From contig NC_044011.1 in the NCBI RefSeq assembly GCF_900496995.4, positions 23,902,041 to 23,966,040 on the forward strand: a stretch of DNA of 64,000 nucleotides, in the 5' to 3' direction. Positions 22,201-34,100 of the stretch are shown one piece after another. Numbering within the stretch: the first letter of the stretch is position 1; each line of letters begins with the position of its first letter. This DNA comes from Aquila chrysaetos chrysaetos. Taxonomy: Eukaryota > Chordata > Aves > Accipitriformes > Accipitridae. The translations under genes were made by a program, and so were the position numbers. The notes below the pieces were generated by a model, which worked only from the letters and a program-made list of their open reading frames with translations, did not search any database and was not told the origin of the DNA.

Positions 22201-25200
22201 CATTAGCTGACTTTCCTCTGAAGTCATGAGTGTTCATTGCCAGAATACCCCACCTCTCCAGTTTGAATCAGGCTATTTTGGCTGCAGTGTGTTCTGATCT
22301 TGCAGTATATGGGGGCAAGGGGTCTGGGCTCATGCTTTTGCTGGTTTTGGTTTTCCTTTTTTTTTGCAGAAAGCTGTGGACAACCTGGTTTATATTATGT
22401 AAGCTCCAAGATTACATCCATTTCTGCAAGATATCCCTAGAACAGTTATTCCCCCCAGTGATGAAGTGGTTGATACAGAGTCACACTGCATTTTTGCTCC
22501 GCTGAAGCCAGCAGTGGGAGTTAGCAATGCACATTTATGTGATTTTAGCTCATTTGTACAAGGAAAGAAAAGTGTTAACATCTGCAGTGTAATAAGTTCC
22601 ACTGGCATGTCTGATACACAGGATATACAATAATTTATATGAAAAAAACCTTCCTCAGTCATAGGAAGTCGTAGCATAACCACCTTCCACAGAATTTTTT
22701 TTATTCTTTACATGGCAGTAATTGAGTTCTCCCAGTGCTCTGGTGTCTAAAAATTGTAGTAGGAGTGTTAGCTAATTAAAAGAATGTGAAGTATTTCATA
22801 AAAAGCCTAGGAAAGCCCATTCTTTTCCAGGTGGTTTGCCTGGATTTCTACTGTCCCAGGGCCATATTTCCTTAGAAAATGTACACTGAAGAGAACAGAT
22901 CTTTTCCCAGTTATCTCAGATTAGACCAGAAGAGGGCCGGATATCACCAGCAAATGCAGTTGCATTCAGTATTTGTTTAAAGTAAAATGCATCCATACGT
23001 GATTATTAAACTTTGCACCTCCCCAAACAATTTATTTTGAACAGCAGAAGCAAGTGTATGTCATTCCTTTCTCCAGTTTAAAGAGACTAGGTACAGTTTT
23101 AAACATATATACAGCACTATAACAAAGAGTATAATTAAAATTCTGTAGTGAACTGTACCAACTTATGCAGCCAGCAGGTACAAGATTTAAAAGCGAATTC
23201 ATCACCCTCAAGCAGCACACTTTTTGCCACCCACAAATTCAAAGCTCCAGTAAAGACGCAGAGTGGCAAAGGTAAGGCCTCCAGCACAGAGAGATACAAA
23301 GAGACAAACAAATTCTCTTTCAAGCCCCAGGCAGAGGCTGGTGCTGAAGCGCAGTTTTGCCAGAGTGCCATGAACACAGAGTCTCATACCATCTAGACTG
23401 ACTTTCAGCCATGCATATATGCCTCATAGGCATGACGAAAGGGCCCTTCCGCTGTCATTTGATCAGGGGGAGATCAGTCAGGAGCTTTGGGGCCACTCAA
23501 AATTTTTCCATCCCGCTGTAGGCTGTAGTCTCCCTGCTGAAATAAAACAAATAAAAATAGAAAGGACTAAACCTGCAATAAAGGGCAACACAAATTTAAC
23601 ACATGTTGTGGCTGAAGAGGAATATGATAATTTGCAATGGCATCCTCTAAAATCTGTTGCCAGGCTTCCATAATTATTGCAAGTTTGTCCACGGTCTCCA
23701 TAGCAGCCCTTCCTGAGGCTCAAGGCCAGTGTGGTGACTCACAGCAGTTCAGTGAGGGACTCGACTCCTTTCCAAGGGAGTCTGAGTCACAGGATGCCAA
23801 ACCTGGACTGGTTTCCTGTAACATAGAGGTTCCCAAACTATGGTAGACGTACTGCTCACGATACACAAGGCACCTCAGTGTGGTGCTCCAACACCTCCCA
23901 GGGTGTACAAGGGTAAGCAGGAGACATTGCTGCTGCTGCCACTGGCAGTGGTGGTATCCAAACAAAAATATTTGGAAACTTCTGCTTTAGTAAGTTGCTG
24001 GGCTCATGCTAACTCTGTCCCTGAACTCCTCAGAGGAGTAAAAACAGTTTACCACAGCACGGCAGTAAAAGAGCCGAGTATAGCGCTCATCGTGAGCCCT
24101 GGGATGGTTTCCTAACCTCATTAGCGGTGCCACTGTGGGCACAGAGTGTTGCAGCAGCTGCCCTGTGACCCTGCAGAGGAGAGGTCCCTCACAGTGCTGT
24201 CACCCCTGAGCATCCACCCCAGAGTGATACGATGGGCAACGCAGCCTGGCACAGGTGCCGCCTCAGCAACGGTCTTGAGCTTTGCAGCAGATCTTGGAAG
24301 AAGGGAGGTCAGAAATGAGGTCTCTCCTCCCAGTTGAGTGCCCTAACCACAGATTTATGCTTTCTTTTATATCCCTTCTTTTCTTCTCGTCCCCATGAAT
24401 CTCATTTTCCTGGAAAAGTGGGTGCCCTCCCATGCAGCAGTGGTACCTCCTCCCAGCTTGCCAAGCCTGGTTTATAACCTTGTATTTAAAGGGATAATTT
24501 TGTACTTTGAATCTTCTCAGACTAAGGGAAGGCAGAAGCCCAGGCCACCCACTCGCCGGATGAGACAGGGCAGCTTCTGGCAGGTGCAGTTAGCAGACGG
24601 CTGTTGTGCACTGGGCTGAACACAGTGGTTTAGTGGGTGCTGAATTTGTCAAGAACAGATTTGCGAGAACAGACCTGACTCAAATACAGACAGTTAGATA
24701 TTGCTTCATTTTCTCAAAATGCAGTGGATCCTGAGGTAAAAAAAAGACCAAGAAACCTGTAACACATTAGTCAAGTGAATTACCTCACAGTTACTGATGC
24801 GAGCAGCCAGCGATATAAATCTGTATTGCCTGAATACCTCTGAAGGGACAATTCCACATGCATTTCTTCAGCAGCAAAACCATCCTGAGACGTCCTCTGC
24901 CCCACTCCTCATTCCTGCTTTGCCATCCCAGAGCCATCAGCTTCTCAGGTATGTTAAGGCTTGGCTGCCCCAAATCATTTCACAACCCATTTCATTCCTG
25001 AAGTAACCAGCCCACCCCACTGCTTAACTCATCCCAGTTAGACAGCCCATGATCTAACCCAGATGTCCCCTGTTGCAACTTCAGGCCCTTTTTCCTTTCT
25101 TCCTGAATGTAACAGTTGCAAGGACTAGATTAGCTCTGTCCACCCTGGAACAACCTTTTAACATCTATGAAGACTCCTACCACATTCTGCCTCAGCCACC

Positions 25201-25431
25201 CTTTCCTTACCCTGAGCAAACACCATTGCTTAGGAGATGGAGACTGGTCAGCACCTTCCCTGTATCAGTGGGCACCAACTGCAGCCTACAGCATCTCCTG
25301 GTGCCTTCCCTGAGAATGCCTGGTGACACACGACACTGCTAGGCACATCCAGACTGACAACCTTTACTCTGCCCCTCCACTGCCTTTTTTACCTGCAAGG
25401 CGGCCAGACTACACAGCAGCTGACATTAAGA

Positions 25432-25499
25432 GGCAGTTACACTGAATAACACTGACAGTCATGTCATGACAGTGCTGCTATGACACCTTCCAGTTTCAC
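25432..25499 (+). repeat. Diverged local duplication, copy A
   Basis: Shares the exact 17-mer GCAGTTACACTGAATAA with copy B at 26364-26434. Diverged matches (CAGTCATRTCAT, then a GCTRCNAYRACAC-like block and TTTCAC) continue for about 70 bp in the same order. Confidence 0.6.
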
Positions 25500-26363
25500 C
25501 TAAGAATGCTCAGTGGAGCTCCGATACCATCCATCAGCTGAAACAGAAAATATTTTACATCCAGATAGACAAAGCTGTAGGTTTTTTGTAGAACTATGAG
25601 TTTGATGGTGGCTGTAGCATGCTCCTTGGGGCTCATCGGGCTTCAAAAACACAACCCAGTATCTGCTGTCCTGGGGTATCACCAGCCACTGGATACATGA
25701 CTAGCACCAGCATTTATTCACAATGCTCTGACACCACCATTACAAATGTTTCTGAACACCAAAGATGAAGAAATAAAAGAAGCAAAACTATTTACACTAA
25801 GATTAAATCAGGATAACTCTCTTCCTTGTCAAGTTAACTTGTCAGTTTCTGGCAAAGCCACACCCCAAACCCCTCTCAGCCACTACTCTTGATGACCATA
25901 ACAACAGGTTTCACAGCCCCTCTCCCTTCCAAAAATCCTTCCTAGGTCAAACCAGCAGTCATCTGCTTGAAGCCTATCCTGTTCCATCTTTACCCAGGAG
26001 CTAGGCTAGCCCTGCCTCTTAACTGAAACTGGCACCACTCCACTTTCTGAAGATGTTAACATCTGTCACATCCATTCAAGAGACGGTACCAGTTCCAAAA
26101 AAAATTTAAGAACATTTTGATCATCTTTCTTCCTATCTTCCCCTTCCAATAATGAATATAACTTCAACTTTCCAGTTGGAGAAGTTATCTTCAACTCAAA
26201 GAGCAGGGATTGAAGCAACCCCCTCCCCACCCCCCAAAAATAATGTGAAATAGTGCTCTACATCTGCACCAGTGTTTAACTAGCCAGTAGCATTTGGTAC
26301 AGAAAGGGTCAGGAACAGCATACTACTTCTGATGTTTTTATTGGTCACAGGCAATGTTACAAA

Positions 26364-26434
26364 GCAGTTACACTGAATAATGCTGTCACAGTCATATCAT
26401 AATGTGAGGTTGCTACAACACATTTAAATTTCAC
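26364..26434 (+). repeat. Diverged local duplication, copy B
   Basis: Partner of the copy at 25432-25499, in the same orientation 0.9 kb downstream. The pair may be an old segmental duplication or two fragments of an unrecognised repeat family. Confidence 0.6.
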
Positions 26435-28012
26435 ACAGTGAAACTACTTTAGGAAAAAAAAAAATCATGCTTGTAACAGAAGATCAAGAAAATACATTTG
26501 GTTAAAAGAAAAAACGGTCCCAGGATTTCAGCCCACTCAAACTGAAGTTAATGGAAAAGCTTCCACTAACTTCTGCAGGCTTTGAATCCAGCCTCCAACA
26601 TCCCCTGACCAAGCTGTAAGGTAAAATGCCTCTCTGCTCAGTCACAGGCTCTTCATTCTTCTAACACACTTGTGCGTGATGTATTTTCTTCTTTTTAAAT
26701 GAAAAGAACATAAATGTGTAATTGACTATGCCAAACTTCATACATAACAGAGCCAATTTTGGCTCATCAGCTTTAGAGAGAGTGGGAGAATTACAAAGGT
26801 GATAGCATGTGTACTGGAAAAGGAGGGAGTTCCTACGCTCCTGAGTGCCTGTAGCAGCTGTTTGTGTAGCCTGAAAGCTTCCAAGAAAGTTCATTACATG
26901 CTTCTTCAGAACTTGCATCTGGCAGCATCTGCATTCAACATGGGTAACTTCTGTGAGCTGGAATTTGGATGATGTAGCACTAAGAACAGCTACAAATGCA
27001 GCTAGGATCTCATCATTTGCTGCCAACAGACAACTGAATGGCCTGTGGGCATTTACCGTAGTGATGAGATGTGCCATTAGAGAAGATCAACTTAGCAGTC
27101 TAACTAAGACAACATTCTTAGTACAAAATTACCTTTTCTTGACAAAAATGGCATTTCAAAACCACAGCTAACAAAATCATGCACCAAATTGAGAAAGACA
27201 TATTTGTTTTGAGGAAGCAAAATCTTTTCATCAAATTTGTTTAATTTGAAGAAAGATAATTATTTCTAGGAGCTCAGAGATATTCCTGATTTAATTTCTT
27301 CTCATTTGCAAGTGACTTGATGCATCCTATACCCTGCTCATTTCAAGGATGCATATACATCCATCAAATTCTCCTTCAGTGTTGGAGACACCAGAGGGCA
27401 GCAACATACCAAGGCTTCCCAGGTAACAGAACTCCTTTAGCCAGGCTCTTCTCTGTGTTGGGGAAGTTCCAGTTACCAGTTTTACTAACCTCAGTATAGC
27501 TTCTTGCACCATAACACTGCATTATTTTATGAGACCCAAAGCTCAGAATGTAATTCATACCTCAAGGAAAACTGGAGTGAGAGGTGCTGTTTATATTTCA
27601 ACAGTCACCAAGAATGTAGTTATTTCTCAGAACTGTATTGGGTAATTATATTTTTGAAGTAGAATATTGATCGTAACCCATACTTTAAACTTCTCCCTCT
27701 CTAGTGCATACAAAAGATAACATTTTTGTTCGTGTCTCAGACTATGATGATCAAATGCTGTTAGCATTTAGTAATGGACATGGTTCTACCACATTCAAAT
27801 GGGAATGAAAGGAGCTGCCAGCCTATGTTACATACATAGTCCATCAGGAGTCCCTGAGATACAAATATGGCACCCACTCTCCTCCCTACTGGCATTTTGG
27901 TCAAGAGTTCTCAATAAATGTTCCAGCTTATTTAAAAAAAAGTTTACATTAATTAAAAACAGTCTATTTACAAATCAGTTGTGAAATGGATAACAACATT
28001 CCATGGGAAAAA

Positions 28013-28180
28013 TCAGACTGTTTCAAAAGTTGGTAAATATGTTTTTAACTGTAAAATCTCAGATACTGGCTGTTTTCTGTCTTGATAGAAGCTGAGTCCA
28101 GTAAGTAATTCTATATCTCTGATCCGAGCTGTATGAAACTTCATTCTCTCTTCAACCCACACAGACTCAGACTTGCCATC
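28013..28180 (-). CDS. ENPP1: ENPP1 last coding exon (human exon 25 equivalent)
   Basis: Encodes 55 residues and TGA, with acceptor CCAATAG. It carries [20 protein letters not shown] and ends [11 protein letters not shown], the end of the nuclease-like domain. The ending is closer to mammalian ENPP3 than to mammalian ENPP1 as I remember them. Confidence 0.93.
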   Translation of the reverse strand, partial: DGKSESVWVEERMKFHTARIRDIELLTGLSFYQDRKQPVSEILQLKTYLPTFETV

Positions 28181-31100
28181 CTATTGGGACAAAGGAAGGA
28201 AAAAAAAAAAGGTTTGTAAAACATTTTTTCTGACGTACATTTAATCAATTAGCAAAAGACCTTTTGATGTTTTATAAAGGCACAAAGCAGTAACTGTTGG
28301 CAAACATCTAACAAACAGTGAGCACTGGATTATAAATCGTTATAAGCTTGCCTGAACTTAGTACTTGCTGCTACTTCCTCAAGTATAGAGAGCTTGTAGC
28401 TGCACCAGTGATAACAGGGATATGGCAGACGAGGTCCAGCATCTATCCACCATCTCTATGTTAAAACTATTTCTGAGAGCTGTGCCTGACTTGGGCAGTG
28501 ACTTGTATAATTCTTCACTGACATTTTCCATGCTTTGCTCTGGTTTACATGGAGCGTAGCTATGTGCATTCTCATCACAATGCCAAGGTACCTGAACTAG
28601 AAGGAACCAGTGCTCTTCAGGAACATCTGTGTCTTCTCCTTTTGGGTATGCATTTGGCCTAGCACTGACCCTTCTTTCTGGATGGCTTATCTTCTCCTAG
28701 AAGCTCTTCATCCTTCTCAGCTGTTGACTGTATATTTGTGCTACAGAAGTCTATGTATGTATCACATTGATGGTCTCAACATACTCTGACTCTACCCCGC
28801 TAGCTCTAAGTTTTGCTCTTTGAACAGGGAACTTCTATTTTCACATTTGAGCATATATACAGACTTTAATATAATTCTGTTTACAAAAATATTGTCTTCT
28901 CTCTCAAGATGATCATGATAGACTACTATGAGGATAGAGTCCTCATAGTCTCTAACTAATTAATCATGGATATCTCCAAGCAAAACAAGCTCAAGCCTGA
29001 CTTCAGGTGTTTATGGGGACTGAATAGACTACTTACTGCACAGCTTTCACTGTTGTCTTCTCTGTGAGGTACAATGAAAGACAAAGCATCTAGAGACCCT
29101 TCACACTCCAGAGGAGTTTCAGAAGTATTTTTACAACTAGTCAGCACAATGAAGAAGTGAGTTGGAACTGGAACTTCTGAATTACTGGGGTGTCTGAAAC
29201 ACAAGAGATCTTTCTGTAAATCCACCAAATCATACTTGCACAAAGACTAAATGACAGCAATCAGCTATATTCTGGCATATCAATTTTAGCAATCCACCTA
29301 TTTAGCCCAAAGAAAGCTTAGGCCTGGAAGGAAAATTCCAGATTACCATTTTGCAAACCAAGTTTGGCTTATAGGCTGATCTAAGTAACAAGTTTGATGA
29401 GGTATAACAACAAACTGATTTATCATAAAAATATGTAAGAATCCAGAGTAGACGGAGGGTTCAGCCTGAGCCCAGAAAACTGTCTGCCTGCTGGCTTGAG
29501 CCAGTTTTGCTAACTAGTGTATTTGAACTCACAACTTTGTAGAAGAACACTGCCAGCTCAGGAAGTGTCAACTATGACACCAGGGATGAGGCCCTGCCTC
29601 ATCCACTCCTAGAAGCAATGTCATAAGATTTCAGGCTAGCAGACATTCTTCCACATGCAACAGCTTCTCTTACACTTCACCTTCAGGTTTTAGGATAACA
29701 CATTTTGAGGGTGCATTTTCTCTTTGTGCTTGTTGCTTATTTCTTAGCTTTATACCTCTGTATCTGCTTAGGGCCATTTGTCTCTCTGAACTGACATAAC
29801 CTGCCAATGGCCCATCTCTGCAAGATGCTTTCCTTAATAACAAGGATCATAATTACTTTTTCACCACCAATGGAGGAAAGAAACAAAATATTAGAACGTG
29901 AAAAGCTCCCACCTTTTCACCTTTTCTGGGGTATCATAGAGCCCATCAGAGTCATAATCAAACACAGGACCGCTGACTACATTGACACCACTCCTGGCTG
30001 CAGCATATTTAGGTAGCAGGTATTGATGGAAGTAGTTCCATAACACTGAAACACAGTAATGGAAGTGGGAAACAATCTCCAAGGTAGAAGCTGTTAATAC
30101 AACTCTGCAGAGTTTTCAGTGGAGAATAAACAGACATGATAAGCTAGGGAGAATAATGTTGATAACGCACTGATGTTTTATTATAAACACTGCTTAGCAA
30201 CAACTAAATCAAGGACTTTTCATCTTTTCATACTGTCCTGCCAGCAGAGGCTGGGAGTGCACAAGAAACTGGGAGGCAACACAGCCAGGACAGCTGACCC
30301 AAACTGGCCAAAGGGATATTCCATACCATATTACATCATGCCCAGTATTTGAACTGGGGGGGAGTTGGCCATGGGGCACTGTGGCTCAGGGTTTGGCTGG
30401 GCATTGATCAGCAGGTGGTAAGCAATTGTATTGTGCATCATTTGTTTTGTATATTCTCTTAGTAGTAGTAGTATTTTCCCTTCTTTTTCTGTCCTATTAA
30501 ACTGTCTTTATCTCAACCCACATGTTTTACTCCCCACCCCCCCTCACCCCCCACCCCCTAATTCTCTCCCCCATCCCATGGAGCAGGGGTGAGTGAGTAG
30601 CTGTGTGGTGCTTACTTGCCAGCTGGAGTTAAACCACAACAATGATATTTTTAATTACAGTTAAGAGCTGATCCCTATTCCATTACAAAACAGGACATCT
30701 CTTGTCCAGAGAAGTGCCACAGTTATCCTTCTTTTTCACCAGCAATATGCTTAATCTCCTTCAGCCAACTATCTCATGTTCCCTTTTACCCAGGAAAGCC
30801 CAGGTCTTCATCCCTTTTCTACTACAGACATGATTATTTTCCTGTTTCCTTAGTGATCAAGACCCTAGATTCCTGCCTGGAAACTCATCTGAGTTTAGAA
30901 GACATTCCTAAACTGGAAATAAATTTAACTCATAATTATATGTAGTATCTGGGTTCTCTAGAAGTTATGCAGTATAAACCCCTGTTTAGGTAGGTAGGAA
31001 AATGCAAAAAAAAAAAAAGTCAGACAGTATATGGAGACATTTATACTATGCTCCCATGTAATGAGCCAGTTGATTAGGAGCTCACAATGGTGGGCCTTTT

Positions 31101-34100
31101 TCACAAGTGATAATCCTACTTCAAGGAACTTTTCATTGAGATTAAGAAGCCCACAGTCAGGGAGGTCTTATTTTACAGAAGCAGCTGTACCAGGGATCAT
31201 TTGCATGGTTTGGAAGCAAGCAAAAAACCAGCAGTCTTTCTTATATCCGACTGTACACACAAAATATGCATACAAATAAAATACCTTTAAATGCTGGATA
31301 CATTGGCACAATGTTGCTAGTAAGCAAGGCATCATAGTGAGGTTTCTTTTCACCTGTCATGAAACCTAAAACAAAAAAAGCAATTAGTTACTTGGATTTG
31401 TTACTTTAAATTTGCATTTTAAAGATCAGTGTAATAACATTAAGGTGGAACTGATGTGGGTCTAAGTGCTAACTTCAGTACATGCTGGATCCCATCCAAA
31501 ATAATCTTATAAGCAGCAACAGTAATTGCACTTGTCAGATATACAGTGGACAAATTTTCATGAGATTTAAAAATATCAGAACAGACTTTTGAATTATGGG
31601 GAAGGGAATAAAATTCACTTCATGAGTGTCAGACCAACTTGTTCTGACTGCAAAAATCTAGGCATAAAAATAGAAGCTCTATAGGAACTTTGCAAATTAA
31701 ACTTGATGTGGATGTTTAAATAACCTACTACTCGGTACATTATGCAGTAAAGTCGATGTAAAATGCTTCCAAATCAGGTCTGCAACAGTTCAAACAATTT
31801 AACCAATTGTAAACAGTTAAGTATTTTGTAATATGTTTGAGAATCAGAGCTACGTTCTTCAGACCAATGCTGAATTGCTTCAGTAAAGACCACATATGGC
31901 ACACAACAGTATATTTCAAATAGAAAATAAACTTATCAAGGCAGTTTTTTACTTCATGAAACATCCCTAAATTTTACTTTAGATAGTTCCAACTAACACC
32001 TGTCATACAAAGTTAATTCACAATTTACTAGCTTGCCAGACTTGACCCAAGGCTTACATGTTCCTTCCAGTTTCTTCTACAAGATGCCACTTTAGAAACC
32101 TGACAAGTTCCAAAGCTTTCAGGAAGTACTAAATGACCTTACCTTGGAAAACCCACCAACTGCTGAAGTGCCTAAAATGTTTTTCTTTCTCATATGCTGA
32201 AGTGAACTGCAACAATTCAGAAACTACTGCTTTGTACTCTGATTAGTTATCAAGAACATCTATAAAAGACTACACCTACTACAAGTTATTTAAATCAGAT
32301 ATGCTGTACAATGAAGGCAATGTACTTACTTAGAGGAGAAAGGAATCCATAAGTTAGGTGAGGGTGATTGTTGTAAAACAAACACGTCTGGTTACGATTA
32401 AAAGAAACACGAACATCCTTGTGTAAACAGCTGGAGATATCTTCTGTAGCAGAAACCCATTTGGCCTATTAAACAAGAAGAAAGAATCATTGGTAAAACA
32501 GATAGCTGACTTACAATAATTCTCTCTCTGGGGGACTGCAGAACTCTAAATATTTAGCTGCAACTACCTTCAATGGTGTGAAGGGACTTAACTAAGATGC
32601 AAGAATTGTTCCTCTTTTGTCAGTGGAAAACAAGCACTCCCATCCATTTCATATATTTTGGAAATACAGTGAACAGAATTGCAGCATTTTAGTTGAGTTG
32701 AGAATAATGTCTTCCAAAAGACAACCTAGAGGTGCCCATTAAAGATAACCTGATCTACTGTAAAGGTACTTGTTCATTCAGGCTAGGAATCAGTGGCAGC
32801 CAAATGTGTTGTTAGCCATCTCTCTCTACTGGGCCACTTGTTAAGAGTAACTGGTTGCTTCAGGCCACTAACCTCAAAATATTTAGGATCAAATAAATGT
32901 TGCCAGAGTTTAGTTAAATAGTGACTGTTATAATTAAGTTTAAAACCTATGATTCCCAGATAATCAAACTGAAAAGCATCCTCTACTGTCCTAATTCCTT
33001 TTAAGCATGATGTTGCTTCTAAGTTTTCTCTGAATGGGAAAGGCCAACTTGAAAAACACTTTCATTCACAAGATCAGTGCTCTGCATGAACACGTGCATC
33101 TTAGCATAGGGTTCAGGACAGCAAAGACCAGATTTATCTCCACTGACCTCTTCCCCCCCCCCCCCCCAGTGAGGACAATCTTCTGAGAGGACGACTGGAT
33201 CAGGGCATGAATGGTTCAAGATAGTCCTGAGATTTTTTTCAAAAGGATCCTGCCACATTACAAACACTGCTTTAAGACCACAAAACCCATGTTGAGACCA
33301 GACTTTGAGGACAGCACTGGCAGACTGCTATAGCAGACCTGCGCTGCCAAGCAGTAGCCCAGTGCAGACTCATAGGGCTTCTACATCAGTGGCAATAGAG
33401 TCCTCATATCCTGGTGGATCTGCTCACTTTGGAGGCAAAACTGCAGCTCACTCCAAGAAACAGGACAGTGTCAAAGCCAATCCTTATTAATATAGGAAAG
33501 CAAAGAAAAGCTCATACAAAATTCCTCTTTTTCTCTCATGTGGTTCTACTTTGTTCCCTGGGAGATAATATCATGAGATCTAAGAAGTGTTCAGGAATAG
33601 CTGACATTCAAGCTTTTTACCTTTCAAGGTTGCTTCTAACCTTTCTTCATATACTTACATCTTTGTTAACAGTGTACGCACTCCACAGGGACATCCTATA
33701 TTCCCTGCTGTATCCACTCACATAGTGGTAATGGTAAAGGAGGCAGTAACTATGTCTCTTCTGCAGAACCCTGGGCCGTCCATAGGGTAAAGTAAGTTTC
33801 TCTATCTTCTTAACTGCAGCAGAAATAGTGCTTGTTACATTTCAGTCAATACCAGTTGTTAAGCATCCTTCTCTTTTATACAGCTAAGGTTGCCTCAATT
33901 TCCAATTGCCAAACAAAGAGAAGTCACAGTAACAGAACAAAAAAAATTTTCATTCTTATATCAAAGGTAGAGTTTCTATAAGGCAATAAATTAAATGACA
34001 AAGCCAGTACAAAGCAATCATTTAAACTTCACTGTACAAATTAAGTTTATATTTAAAACAAAACATTTTGCCATTTAAAACAGGAGATGGATCTAAGTTT

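Larger units (their letters stand above)
13430..28012. other. Intergenic interval between CCN2 and ENPP1
   Basis: No supported gene on either strand. The minus-strand ENPP1 3' UTR must occupy the right end below 28012; weak ATTAAA poly(A) hexamers on the minus strand lie near 27292-27297 and 27239-27245, but I cannot choose the true end. Other contents are a hairpin at 16741, a CA/CG-rich microsatellite at 18071, a small GC-rich island at 19118 and a diverged duplication at 25432/26364. Confidence 0.6.

Noticed and set aside
25150-25215. Possible ancient CR1/L3-like fragment
   Set aside because: Only loose resemblance to CR1 3' consensus around CATCTATGAAGACTCCTACC; not enough to support a call by eye.
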